NCBI GenBank assembly: GCA_963682055.1
Contig: OY821749.1
Span: 17,992,631 to 18,056,630, forward strand
Source of the DNA: Primula veris
Taxonomy: Eukaryota; Streptophyta; Magnoliopsida; Ericales; Primulaceae
Length of the DNA stretch: 64,000 nt
Reading direction: 5' to 3'
Below, in pieces: positions 13,341-24,200 of the stretch. Every line of letters starts with the position of its first letter. The stretch's first letter is position 1. A program made the position numbers and the translations under genes. The notes beneath the pieces are model-generated. The model worked only from the letters and a program-made list of their open reading frames with translations. It searched no databases and was not told where the DNA came from.

Positions 13341-13792
13341 ATACTATTTTTTTTTTAAAATGGCATATCCATTTTTCTGCAACTTCACATCATTTTTCGC
13401 AAGTGTATACCCAATTCGAGAAATTCTGTAAAAATTAACTATTAAGAGTGTTGTCGATTATTGATTGATTGAAGGATCACAATTAACTAAATAAGAGTTG
13501 TATATAGTAGTTTTATGATTTTTTAACTGTAAATCATAAATTATAGAAACTCGAAATCAAAGTCAATTGAAAACTGAAATCATAGTCAACAAAAAATTAT
13601 TACTAACTTGTTGTTAAATTTAGTGACACTCGGTTACCATAAGTTTGGCAATAGAGCGTATGATAGTAATTAATTGATATTTTTTTGTAATGATAAATTT
13701 AGAATATACAAAATTAGACTCGAATTGAATTGCACTTTACTTTTCGCAAATATTTTACTTCTTGTTAATGGATTTACTAAGTATATCATGTA

Positions 13793-14271
13793 CAGTGGCG
13801 GAACCAGAATTAAATTATTTGGAGGTTGTTGATTTTTTTTTTACGTTAATACAACAATCATACAAAAAACCAAAGAAATCCGGAGCTTAAAAGCTCAATT
13901 GACTTGTCCATTAATTCAAAATTTATAAACTACACATAAAAATTGACTAAAAACACAAATTTATTGTAATTTAACCTTTTTTATTTATAAATTTTGTTAT
14001 AATACCTAAAACATGCAATTAATAGAAACGTCAAATAGTAAATATATGTTAATTAAATATAGAGTAAAAACTAACCACGAGACTCGAATTAGCGACCTTA
14101 AAGACACAAATACTTTGTGTTTACCAAATAAACCAATTTACAATTCATTTATTAAGGAGTTATTAATATATAAAATCTTAAATGTCAGGATTTTTTTATG
14201 TAACAAAATTATTTTTAAAATTTCCGGTGTGACAGTCGCCATCCTGACACCCTTACCTCCGCCCCTGATCG
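13793..14271. mobile_element. hAT-like or MULE-like non-autonomous element
   Basis: The left end is CAGTGGCGGAACCAG and the right end is CCTCCGCCCCTG plus four bases. A perfect 9-bp direct repeat TATCATGTA lies at 13784-13792 and 14272-14280. The TIR resembles the CAGGGGCGGAGCC ends of other elements in the window, while 9 bp is the Mutator size, so the superfamily stays open. The 92-codon frame across its right end is AT-rich and unlike any known protein. Confidence 0.7.
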
Positions 14272-14453
14272 TATCATGTATATTTCATTAAATTCTTTAT
14301 ATATATATAAATAGATTTTCATCATTATAAGTTGGTATTTTATATAGTTGATATATCAATAGAAGTCCCTTTTCATTCTATTATAAAACAACATGGTAAT
14401 TCTATTTCTTTAAATAAAATTTTAAACCAACTAGAAGACGGGACAGATAAATG

Positions 14454-14586
14454 TTTTTTTTTTTTTTTTTTTATGATAATCAGAAACCTTTATTTGGAGG
14501 TAAAACAGTTTCGCAGACGTCAGAATCGAACTCTGGTGATAAACATGATATACTCAGGTAAGAAACACGTGGACCCACTTTTGCTC
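14454..14586 (-). mobile_element. SINE retrotransposon (copy 1)
   Basis: Read on the minus strand, it has a tRNA-related head with a box-B-like GAGTTCGATTC, a body, and a 19-base poly(A) tail (T run at 14454-14472). The flanks carry a near-perfect target duplication: gataaatg (14446-14453) and gacaaatg (14587-14594). It is clearly homologous to the copy at 41714-41846. Confidence 0.75.
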
Positions 14587-14788
14587 GACAAATGTGCATG
14601 TTCTTTTACTACCGCAATGGCTCAATTATTCATTTACTAGTTTAATGTTTACGACAACACATTTTTAGTAGTATTAAAGAATTACTAACATCACGTTTGA
14701 CAAATGTGTAGTTTATAAATTTTGTCCACTGTGTAAGCAACAGTCTGGCGGCATTATAAAAAAAACAAAAATATAATAATGCAACATA

Positions 14789-15110
14789 TGGTTACCGAGG
14801 ATTGCGACTCAGATTGAATACGATTCTAACATGATTAATAGCAATGAATACAATATGGCCGCCAATGACTGCGATTCGGATTGAAAACGATTCTAGCTTG
14901 ATTAATACAGAGTAGTAAAGAATACAATTGTCACCACTGGCTGCGACTCGGATTGAAGACGATTCTACCTTGATTAATACAGAATAGTAAATAATACAAT
15001 GGTCACCACTGGCTGCGACTCGAATTGAAGACGATTCTACCTTGATTAATACGGAGTAGTAAAGAATACAATGATCACCACTGGTTGCGACTCGGATTGA
15101 AGACGATTGA
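14789..15110 (+). repeat. 72-bp minisatellite, five units
   Basis: The anchor gcga(c/t)tcg recurs at about 14804, 14871, 14943, 15015 and 15087, giving steps of 67, 72, 72 and 72. Each unit also contains gattgaa(g/a)acgattcta and ttgattaatac. The last units are nearly identical, so expansion is recent. Confidence 0.9.
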
Positions 15111-15130
15111 ATTTTCGAATTAATCAGTGC

Positions 15131-15132
<2 letters not shown>

Positions 15133-15187
<55 letters not shown>

Positions 15188-15196
15188 TATATATAT
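15133..15196. repeat. (AT)n microsatellite
   Basis: Nearly uninterrupted alternating TA of about 60 bp directly downstream of the 72-bp minisatellite. It is likely hypervariable. Confidence 0.9.
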
Positions 15197-15599
15197 TCCT
15201 GATAATAATTATGACCATTTTAGTTTGTACTATTATTATTGTATTTAAATGTTAAATCTATTTGTTTCATAACTGAATTTATATTAGTACTCCATAAAGT
15301 GGTAACTCGTAAACGATCAACTACCGTCTACCAATTCAGACTCCGAGCCACCAGGCACCATTTCCACATATATTATGGCACGTGGAAAATTTATATATGT
15401 TTATTCAAGTGTCTAGAATTATTTTCTACTTAAGTTTTAGTTTTCAAATTGTGACTCCTAAGTTCTACTTGTCTTTCCCAAAAGCCAACAAATGAGACCA
15501 GTAGGTATACATCATCATTATTATATTATAGGGATTGTTTTTTTATGCATAGTCAAATGGCATAATTTGAGGCCGTTAATGATACGGCGATTCGTGAAA

Positions 15600-16385
15600 T
15601 CATTTGTGTTCGGTAAAGCTAATTGTCGGTTCATGTTCGTTCATTTATAAACGAACATGATAATTAACAAAAATATAGCGTTCGTATATCAATTGAACTG
15701 AACATGAACATCACTTTGTTTTGTTTCGTCTAAACTCGTGTTCGTGTAACTATATATAAAATTTGATAAAATCAAAAAACTAATTATATTAACGATGTAA
15801 CAAAAACTAGGTACTATTACTACAAATTAATAAACTTATTTATACTACAATATTATTAATGATATGTTTGTATTATTTCAAACTTATTTCAAACTTATTT
15901 CAAACTTATTTCAAATTAATTTATATTATCATACTATAAACACAATCACTGATTTTATTGTTAAGTGTTCAACTCGTAAAAGTAATTAATTATACATATG
16001 TAAAAGAGAATTTATACATTAATAGAATATTTAAATTAAAGCTAATCAAAACTTTATGTTATAATGTTAAATAGGTTAATTAACGAACGCTTTATTTATT
16101 TGTAGACAATTTCATCATAGTAAACAATTTAATAATAAATATAAAATTATAATATATTTCAAAAAGAAAGAAAAAAATAATATTTTTAAAATTATTAAAT
16201 GTTTTGAATGAAAATAGACGTTCACGAACAACTCGTGTTCGTCTCGTCAAATATTTGGTTCATGTTTGTCAAACGTTCGTTCGTATTGAACTGAACATGA
16301 ACTGAACATGAACATGTATTTTAGTTCATTAACATGAATATGAACAGAGATTTTTTCGACACGTTTCGCTTCATTTACAACACAA
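15600..16385. repeat. Foldback repeat with 'ttcgtgttcg / gaacatgaac' ends
   Basis: The left part (15620-15745) is rich in gttcatgttcgttc and tgaacatgaac. The right part (16205-16385) contains the same words in inverted order (gttcgttcgtattgaactgaacatg). The centre is AT-rich with a short 'caaacttattt' triplication at 15879-15914. Exact borders and target duplication are not clear. This is probably a non-autonomous DNA element. Confidence 0.5.
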
Positions 16386-16539
16386 TGCATAATACGTCAA
16401 ACCATATTATATTATAGTATAAAATATAACTTTATACATTTCTTTCTTAAAACTATAATTCTACTAAAATCACACAACAGTCTGTCTATCCAAATACATA
16501 TCACTTTCAGCCACCACCACCACCTACTCGATGCAACAT

Positions 16540-16615
16540 GTTGCTGCTGCCGAAGCTCTGCAAAATTCCGATAAGCTTATCGGAGCTTCGACGAGCTTCT
16601 AACAAGCTCCAATTA
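16540..16615. repeat. 'gagcttcgacgagctt' degenerate repeat, locus 1
   Basis: Short overlapping copies of gaagctc / cggagcttcgacgagcttc, with a perfect gataagcttatc palindrome inside. Related loci lie at about 16970-17095 and 30690-31000. Confidence 0.5.
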
Positions 16616-16625
16616 ATATCCATAT

Positions 16626-16957
16626 TATTGTAATTGTCCCACATCACTTGAGAATTATCAAAGCCAGTTATTAATATATGTCACTCTCATTCCTTACTAA
16701 TATGTCTTTTAATGGGTAATGGACGAGTTTATACATGTTATCAGAACGGGTCATCAAAAGTCTAGTCAAGCTATAAGTATGATGGGTCACCTCCACCCGA
16801 TTTGTTGATTGCACTCGTTGGAGTTCTCAAAAATTGACCAAACTACGAGTGAGTGGGGAGTGTTGAAATTGTCTCACATCAATTGAGAATTATAAAAGTC
16901 AGTCACTTTCGTTACTTACTAATAGACTTTTTAGTGGTGAATGCATGACTTTCTACA
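16626..16957 (+). mobile_element. TRIM-type mini LTR retrotransposon (332 bp)
   Basis: Two direct LTR-like copies: 16626-16735 and 16861-16957. Both run T(A/G)TTG(T/A)AATTGTC(C/T)CACATCA..TTGAGAATTAT. After LTR1 comes TGTTATCAGAAC (16736-16747), close to the initiator tRNA-Met primer site TGGTATCAGAGC. A purine tract gtgagtggggag (16849-16860) sits just before LTR2. The element is flanked by a perfect 5-bp duplication CATAT (16621-16625, 16958-16962). The internal region is only about 125 bp with no coding capacity, which fits the TRIM class. Confidence 0.82.
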
Positions 16958-16969
16958 CATATGCTTATC

Positions 16970-17095
16970 TAGAGCTCCGGTTAGTTGTCCGGAACTCAAA
17001 CGAGCCTACGAGGGATCCAACGAACTTATAGATCTCTAGCAAGACTTTGACGAAGAAAGCTCCACCAGACTGTCTGAAGCTCTCAGATATTACTT
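16970..17095. repeat. 'gagctccg' degenerate repeat, locus 2
   Basis: Repeated words agctccgg, ggaactc, tccaacgaac, agctccaccagac and gaagctctc at loose 20-30 bp spacing, directly downstream of the TRIM. Related to the loci at 16540 and 30690. Confidence 0.45.
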
Positions 17096-17099
17096 GAAT

Positions 17100-18236
17100 G
17101 CGTCCTTAACAATATATCCAAACTGGACTTTCAATTTTAAAATGTAATTTGTTGGGGATCGAAATATCAATTCAATTTGATTCAAAGGACCGGTCGAATT
17201 TTTGTTGGCTAAAGCATTGCATATACATAGATTGGAGGCTTAAAATTAGGCTGATCTGTCGCAAAGGCGACTGTCGCACATAAATAAATCATGTGCTAGA
17301 ACTTGGTGATTCGTATGCTCTGTCACCAAATTAAAGTTTAGCATATATCATGAGATTATTCATGTAATCATGTTAGTCAATTTTACTTCAATAATTTCAA
17401 CCGGAGGACAGAAAATTGATAATGCATTTGCTACATGTACACTACTAATTATTAGCCTGTCACGTTCACATTCTTACGAAATATAATTAAAATACCCTGT
17501 GATATTCGCTGTATTAGTAATTAATAGCTTGATAGTGAAAGATCTAGCTAGCGTGCATGCAATTGTTGATTGATCATAGTTCCTCGCAAAAGTTCAGCAT
17601 TACAACTAATTAAGCAGAATGAATTCATGTTCTGCCAAAAGAACCGCACAAGCATTTTATTGCATTATACCGTATTAGAAATGTGTATACCAAAAATTAG
17701 CCCAGTTCATTAAATTAAACCATTGTGATTTGTGACCGTACTTTATTTTAAATATATATTGTTTCTGCTAATACAAGATTGATTACAACAAATTAATATC
17801 ATTAATTAATTAGGCGACATATGCATGATCCTGCACATTCTAATAATTTAAACGATATCAGTATCATCAATATCAAGGTAAGACGTACGAAAAAAGTTCG
17901 TGTCACTTAAGTACCTCCTCTCTAATGTGCAACAAAACTATCACAAAAAAAAAAAAAGATAACGAAAAAGACGGATCACAATGTAAGTTAAACAACCATT
18001 GTGATAATCGATATGACAATTGGGACGATGTTGGTGCCTTTTGAGTCTTTTTGGATTGAGGGTCAATTGTTAGTTGAGTTTCAGATCGCATGTCAACCTC
18101 TCGGAGTCACATGTTATATATTTATGTGCAAAATATGTGACATTTACCCCATGGACTTTATGAATGACTGAAATCTCAATACAATCGCATAGGGACATGC
18201 TGAGTCTGGTCAGACCCGATTCTGGACCTAAGTCAT
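17100..18236. other. Intergenic, no gene seen
   Basis: AT-rich spacer. I recognise no conserved frame or element. Confidence 0.5.
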
Positions 18237-18292
18237 AAAAGGAGAACAAATTATTTAGTCCTTTAAGGACATTACACGTGTTTCTCTATAGC

Positions 18293-18485
18293 CACTATAA
18301 AAAAATACTCAAATAGCGACGGGATTAGTGACATTATTTTTTATTACGAGCTTATTAGCGACGGTTTTTGTGACGGCTTTGTGACAGTTTAGTCAATTTG
18401 CGACAGATTTGTGACAGCTTTTTAAATTAGCGACAGGCTTGTGACAGCTTTTGACTCTCACTAAATCAAACATTATTTTATAGTG
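18293..18485 (+). mobile_element. CACTA-type MITE, copy 1
   Basis: It starts CACTATAAAA and ends TTTTATAGTG. The interior repeats gcgac(a/g)g and ttgtgacagctt motifs. The flanking triplets are AGC and ACC. Comparison with the uninterrupted right arm at about 19585-19600 shows this stretch is an insertion. The CACTA ends and 3-bp flank fit En/Spm-type non-autonomous elements. Confidence 0.75.
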
Positions 18486-18531
18486 ACCATTTATGAGGTG
18501 ACATGTGTAATGTTGGGTCCAATTCAACTAT

Positions 18532-18708
18532 CACTACAAAATAATGTTTGATTTAGTGAAAGTCAAAAGTTGTCACAAGCCTGTCGCTAATTTAAAAAGG
18601 TGTCACAAATCTGTCGCAAATTGACTAAACTGTCACAAAACCATCACAAAAATCGTCGCTAATAAGCTCGTAATAAAAAATATCGTCACTAATCCCATCG
18701 CTATTTGA

Positions 18709-18743
<35 letters not shown>

Positions 18744-18746
18744 GTG
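18532..18746 (-). mobile_element. CACTA-type MITE, copy 2 (opposite orientation)
   Basis: Reverse complement of copy 1 with few changes. It runs from CACTACAAAATAATG to TTAATAGTG with an expanded T tract (about 18711-18739). It is flanked by a perfect TAT duplication on each side. With copy 1 it forms an inverted pair with about 190-bp arms and a 46-bp spacer. Confidence 0.8.
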
Positions 18747-19655
18747 TATCTCACCTAAAAGAGTCAATGACACACCATTATTCTATACTCATGTAGTGAG
18801 CACTGATTTAAATAAACTTATAAATCATCAAAACTGTAGATTTATTTTTTATACCCTTTACCCTTTACGGTAACTATAAGAATTAATTGTTGCATTTTAT
18901 TTATTTATTTATTATCTTATCTTAAAAAATAATAGGATTAATTTATTTATTTTAAAACTCTCAATTTTATTTTAAAAAAATAATCGAAATAATGTCCAGG
19001 GAAGATTTTATTTTTACACTATCAATTTTTATTATTTTTATTAAAGCAATATTTTCTTTAAATAGCAATTTGTGGTTAGGTTGTCTTGTTTAAATAATGA
19101 TAAATCTTTGTAAAGTTTAATTAAGTTGTTTGGTATCTCTTCTATAATTTTAGGAATCAAGAGTATGAGAGGAAAAAACAACTTTATGGTTAAATAAAAC
19201 TTGGTGATTAGATCTTGATTTACAAAAATTAATTAAGAATAAAAAAAATCAATTCTAATATTTTTATTTGAATTTGGTAACTTAAAGGGCTAGATTAAGT
19301 AATTTCTGCTTTTAACCATCTTGTTTTAGTAACTTTGTTCACTTAAGATTTTTTAGTATTTTTATTATCATTCAATTCCAAAATTTATACATTTACGTAT
19401 CTGTGCAATTTAACTAAATAAAATATTTATCAGATTTTGTTGATACATGGAGTAATAGTTAAGAAATTTATATGGGTTTTATGGACTAAATGAGTAGGTG
19501 GCCCCACGAGTTCAGAGACAAAGAGGGAGAGATAAATTATTTTGAAATTATCAAAGTAATTGGATCCACCACTACACATGTCACCCTATAAATGGTATAG
19601 AATACCACGTGTGGTGTCCACCACGGGGACTAAATAATTTGTCCAAAAGAGACCC

Positions 19656-21285
19656 ACTTTTATACCTATGTTATCATTAAATTTAAAAAGTAATACTGTC
19701 CTAGTGGTTACAACTTCCAAGTAGAACGTAAGTATTTACTTTTGGAATAATTTGTTTATATTCTTAACCTCATTATTTATTGTTAGTTTCTACTTTCTAT
19801 TCTATAAAAAGAAGAAGAAAAAAATACCCAAGTGGTCATATAAGTATATGATGAAAGCTCACTGCCAATTTGTATTCTGACAGTCTATAACACAATACAA
19901 AAACCTTCCGTTTGTCTCTTTTTAACGAATCATCATCATTTTAACTAAACATATATAAAAACAAGTGCGGTGTTTATTTGTATAATTCTTAGTTAGAAAA
20001 AGTTTTAGTTCAACTTTATTAACTTACTTTTCATATATTTACTATTAAATTTAAAAGATAATTTGATGCATAGGAAAGTTTACAAATTTGACGAAATTTG
20101 AGGAGAAATTATGCGTTTTTCTTTCACAAGGGCCTCACTTCGGAAAAAGGCCTAGAGCTCCCAAATCCATTGAATCGACTCCGAGTCCGGTTATTTTGGA
20201 TATGCCCTTGTGACTTCACGAACACGTATGACTATTCTAGAGATGAGGTGATGTTAGGATGCAAGAGCCAGAAGCTGCAGAGCATGAGTTGGAGTTGGAA
20301 CAAGTTTTTTTGTAACATAGAAATCTCAATTACTCAAGACATCATGAGTTGGGACAAGTTGGTTGAACATTCACCGTTACCCTGACCGAGTAACTGGTTA
20401 ATTTAGGAAATATTACGCACTAAGCAAATGACAGTTGCTTCGGCATCATCTCTTATTAGCAGATAAACTTGGGAGATTTCAAGGGTCCTTTATTTACTAA
20501 ACAAAACACCAACAATATACAATTGGTGCAAGGAAAAACTTTAAACGAAAAATTATGCATTAAACATGCACGACACAAAAAGAAAGAAAAGAAAAAAAAA
20601 CGCTAATACAAATGATCATCTCCTAGGGGCCTATCATGCACTCTTAATCCCTGAAGATCCATCTTCCTCAACCTTTTTATTTTATATAAATGGATAGTTA
20701 TGTACCAAACACATCACCAAAATAAATCCCCCGTTAATAATACAGGTGCTTATGTGAAACCAAACAGAGTTAAAAAGTTATTTAGTGCTAATTGTTATTT
20801 TTAGCCGATACTAAACGCAGGATATATCTTTAGGTTACTAGGTTAGCATCTACTAAGATTTATCAAAATGAAAAGGCCGTGACATTTCTTAATTCTCATA
20901 CACAAAAGCTTGCATGCAAACATAACTCAGTTGTAAAAATGGCGCCAAGCAAAGCATAATGGCATTAATTTTAATATCTTCTCATTTTGATGTTCCTTCA
21001 TAAATATCTGAAATCTCCTTCACCAAAATTTCATCTCTGTGTCTCTCTATCCCAGATTTCAACACTGGAGATAAGGAGGGAACAAGCAGTTCAGTTCCTT
21101 TCTACTATGTTTTTTTTTTTTTATCAAAACCAAAAAATCAAACCAGCAAACGACAAATATAACACCAGCAGAAATAGAAAGAACTCCCCATGCAAGCCAT
21201 CACAAATATCGACAATTACTCTAGCGGAATATTTCATAGTTACACAATGCTTGTCGAAGAACCAATTAAAGGGTTGAAACAGTTC
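19656..21285. other. Intergenic; 3' flank of the RING ligase gene
   Basis: The right part (about 20950-21285) probably includes the 3' UTR of the minus-strand RING gene. The frame at 20098-20385 matches no family I know. No clear mobile element. Confidence 0.4.
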
Positions 21286-24200
21286 TCAAACGCCATTCTC
21301 TGGTGTGCATACATCTCCACGACAAAGTGGGCATACCCTGTGTTCGGTAAATGTATTAGAGTAGATAAGCGATACATAAGCAGAGCGTTTTTATTAGTGC
21401 TGTGCTAAAAGCGCATAGCACAGCAGCGCAAAGCACAAAATTATTCCCGCCGAAATAATGTAAATGGTTAGAAATAACACAATATAACAAAAGTATCAAA
21501 TTCATGCTAATTATGTTAAGACATTTAAAAGTTACAAGATACATAATCTAAAATAAAAACATAACTACAAAATATTGAAGCCCTAGAGCGAGAAGGAAAC
21601 AAAACACATCTATACTACACCATCAACTTCTCCAAAGAGATGATGTTACTTTACTAGTTCTCACTATCACTGGAATGTTAAATAGAATTAAAGTATCTTC
21701 CAACAAACTACAAATAAGAAAATATTTCAAACATCACTTTACATTTTACAATCTGCTAGAGAAAAAGAATAAAAGTAAACTTCAAAATATGCCATAAATA
21801 GGGAGAACTCAGCTGGAGAGATGACTTTTTCAGAAGCTGCCAAATTGGTTGTTTTTTTTTAGCCAATACAAACGGCTAAACTTCATCACTAATGGAATAA
21901 GTATTTACTTGAATTTAAGTTTTTCAGAACATTTATAACCCCCAAAACAGCGTCATCTTATTGTAGTTTTATTTGAAGGAAAAAATTACACTATCAGTCC
22001 TTAAAAGCGTGCTTTTAGGTTAGGTGGTGTAAGAAATGCGCTACTAGCGCCTTACCAATATTATAGCAAAATATTGTATGCAGTTTCTTTTTCGCTAAGC
22101 TGTATATCGCGATAACAGCACTACGCGCTTTTCAATATAGTGGAATAGAATACAAGGAAAATTTCCTTATTTACATATATAAGTAATACGAATAGTATGT
22201 GGCAGGCATCTATATACAAAGGAAAATCGTAGCTAACGTCTAGAGAAGAAATCAATCTGGGGATAAGGCTTAGTTCTGATTGGTCTAATGACTCTAATCT
22301 GCATTCAAATTCTACACAATTTACTGAAGCATTTCCCAAGCTAGCACACATTACTAAAGAAGAAATACATGAAACACCTCTCTTTTTCAAACGCATTTTG
22401 GACTTGTTTGATTATATAGCCTTTTTGACTCTCTTTTTTCTTCTTCAAAGTTACAGATACGTTAGGCTGATCAGCATTTAGTTCAGGTCAATTAATTGTT
22501 TGTTCAAGAAAACTAGAAGTTAAAGTGGGTGAAACCAGCTTCTTTCTCACTCTGAGATAAACCAGTTCTTTTTTGGTTTTCTTATTTCAAAAAGAATAAA
22601 TGGAGCCTTCGAAAACTCTAAAAAGGAAAGGCTAGTATGATAGCAAGTAAGACAATAGTCGAAGGACTTTGCTAGAAGAAGAAAAAAAAGTTTTGTTTTG
22701 TACCTATGAACCTCCTTCAGCCATTTATCTACACATGTTCTATGGAATTCGTGGTGACAAGGCAATTTCCTCACAGTATCTCCTTCCTCGTACTCAACAA
22801 GGCATATGTAACATCTGTTGAAACAAGCGAACACGATAATAGTGAAAACACAACCCACAGTATAGTAGATATAGATTTGGAAGAACAAATAAGGGGGAAA
22901 AGGTAAGGAGAAGAAATAAGGAAATCTCGAGCTGAAACATTTAGTAGGTTTCCTTTCTTTTCGGTTTAGGACGCTTTTAACAAGTAGGTTATCGTGCAAC
23001 TTGGATCTTATATGGTTGCACCTCTCTTGCTATCCCGCAAAATTTATTTTTGTTAAATAAAAAGCTTCATCAAGCACATTACCAATGTATAAGATTCAGA
23101 TTACTCTATCCAATGGTCCAGAACCCAATCAACCTTTTCCTTTAAAAACTCAACTATGTCTCAGATACAGATTAATAATATAATCACCTATCATAAATTA
23201 TAAATATCAGTCGGCTGAGATACTTTTCTATCTGACATGAAACCAGTTATAATTTTGATATTCTAAAAGAGATGTATTCAGATATTGGCAACTTACTGTG
23301 CAGCTTCCTCGATTACATGCTGTTGCAGTTTACTGTACAGTTTTACAGGCAAAGACTCCACCACATCACTAGGTGCAGGAATAGATCCAATAGAAGACAC
23401 TGAAGGACGAGAAGATAAAACCACAGATTGCTGGTGAATTTCATCCAAAACCTAATCAAATAGGTAATAAGACTCAAATTTCAACACATTGTAACACAGG
23501 GACATCAAAGCTGGTCATCTTTAGATAGGAGAAAGTATCTTTGATTTTTAACCTATCAGCTTTTAATAATTAGCACAGCATACTATAAAAACTTCAGATA
23601 GTACACCAATTCACGTAAAATGAAACAATTAGTACTCCAGGGTCATGATTTCAACTTAAAAAACACTAGGTATGAACTAATTATTCAATTACCCTGATGT
23701 AGTAATTACCAATCTAAACGGTTCAATTTGTATTATTTTGGTAGGTTTGTATACTAATTGTTCGATTTTGAGTAATTTGGAATAAAACTTTGACTTTTGA
23801 TTTGTGACTTGCTTTACAAGTTGTTAAAAGTTGATATGTTGTACAAAAATGACAATTCCCCATTAGAAAGTTAAAATTACCTCAAATAGAGCCTCAGCTA
23901 ACATGACAATTCTTGATATACTTTGCCTAGCACCTGTGTCATCACTTGGACCAGAATTTCGGGTAGCGATATGGCATGTGCACTGACCTGTTCGATGTTG
24001 ACCAGATATGATACAAGACCTCTCATGTCCTGAAAGATTCTCAAAACGACTGCCCAGACGTTGAAGAGCACGGACCTAAATCATACCGTACATTTAAATA
24101 TATAATATATTAGTTAAGAAAATAACGCAGAATAAATCACATAAAACCCAAGATACAATGAAAATAATACCGTTCAACAAACTTGCAAATTGAGGTTAAA

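Larger units (their letters stand above)
18240..19655. mobile_element. Large inverted-repeat element hosting two CACTA-type MITEs
   Basis: The left arm sequence (acaaattatttagtcc at about 18246, then acacgtg, then ccatttatgaggtgacatg at 18488) is the reverse complement of 19561-19645 (catgtcaccctataaatgg, then ccacgtgtgg, then ggactaaataatttgt). The left arm is split by the insertion at 18293-18485. The interior (18750-19550) is AT-rich and non-coding. The outer ends and target duplication are not resolved. Confidence 0.6.

Noticed and set aside
14013..14640. Two plus-strand frames of 92 and 102 codons
   Set aside because: They run through a MITE end and a SINE poly(T) tract and have AT-biased, low-complexity composition.
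20098..20385. 95-codon plus-strand frame
   Set aside because: No family resemblance and no neighbouring exon; kept only as intergenic sequence.
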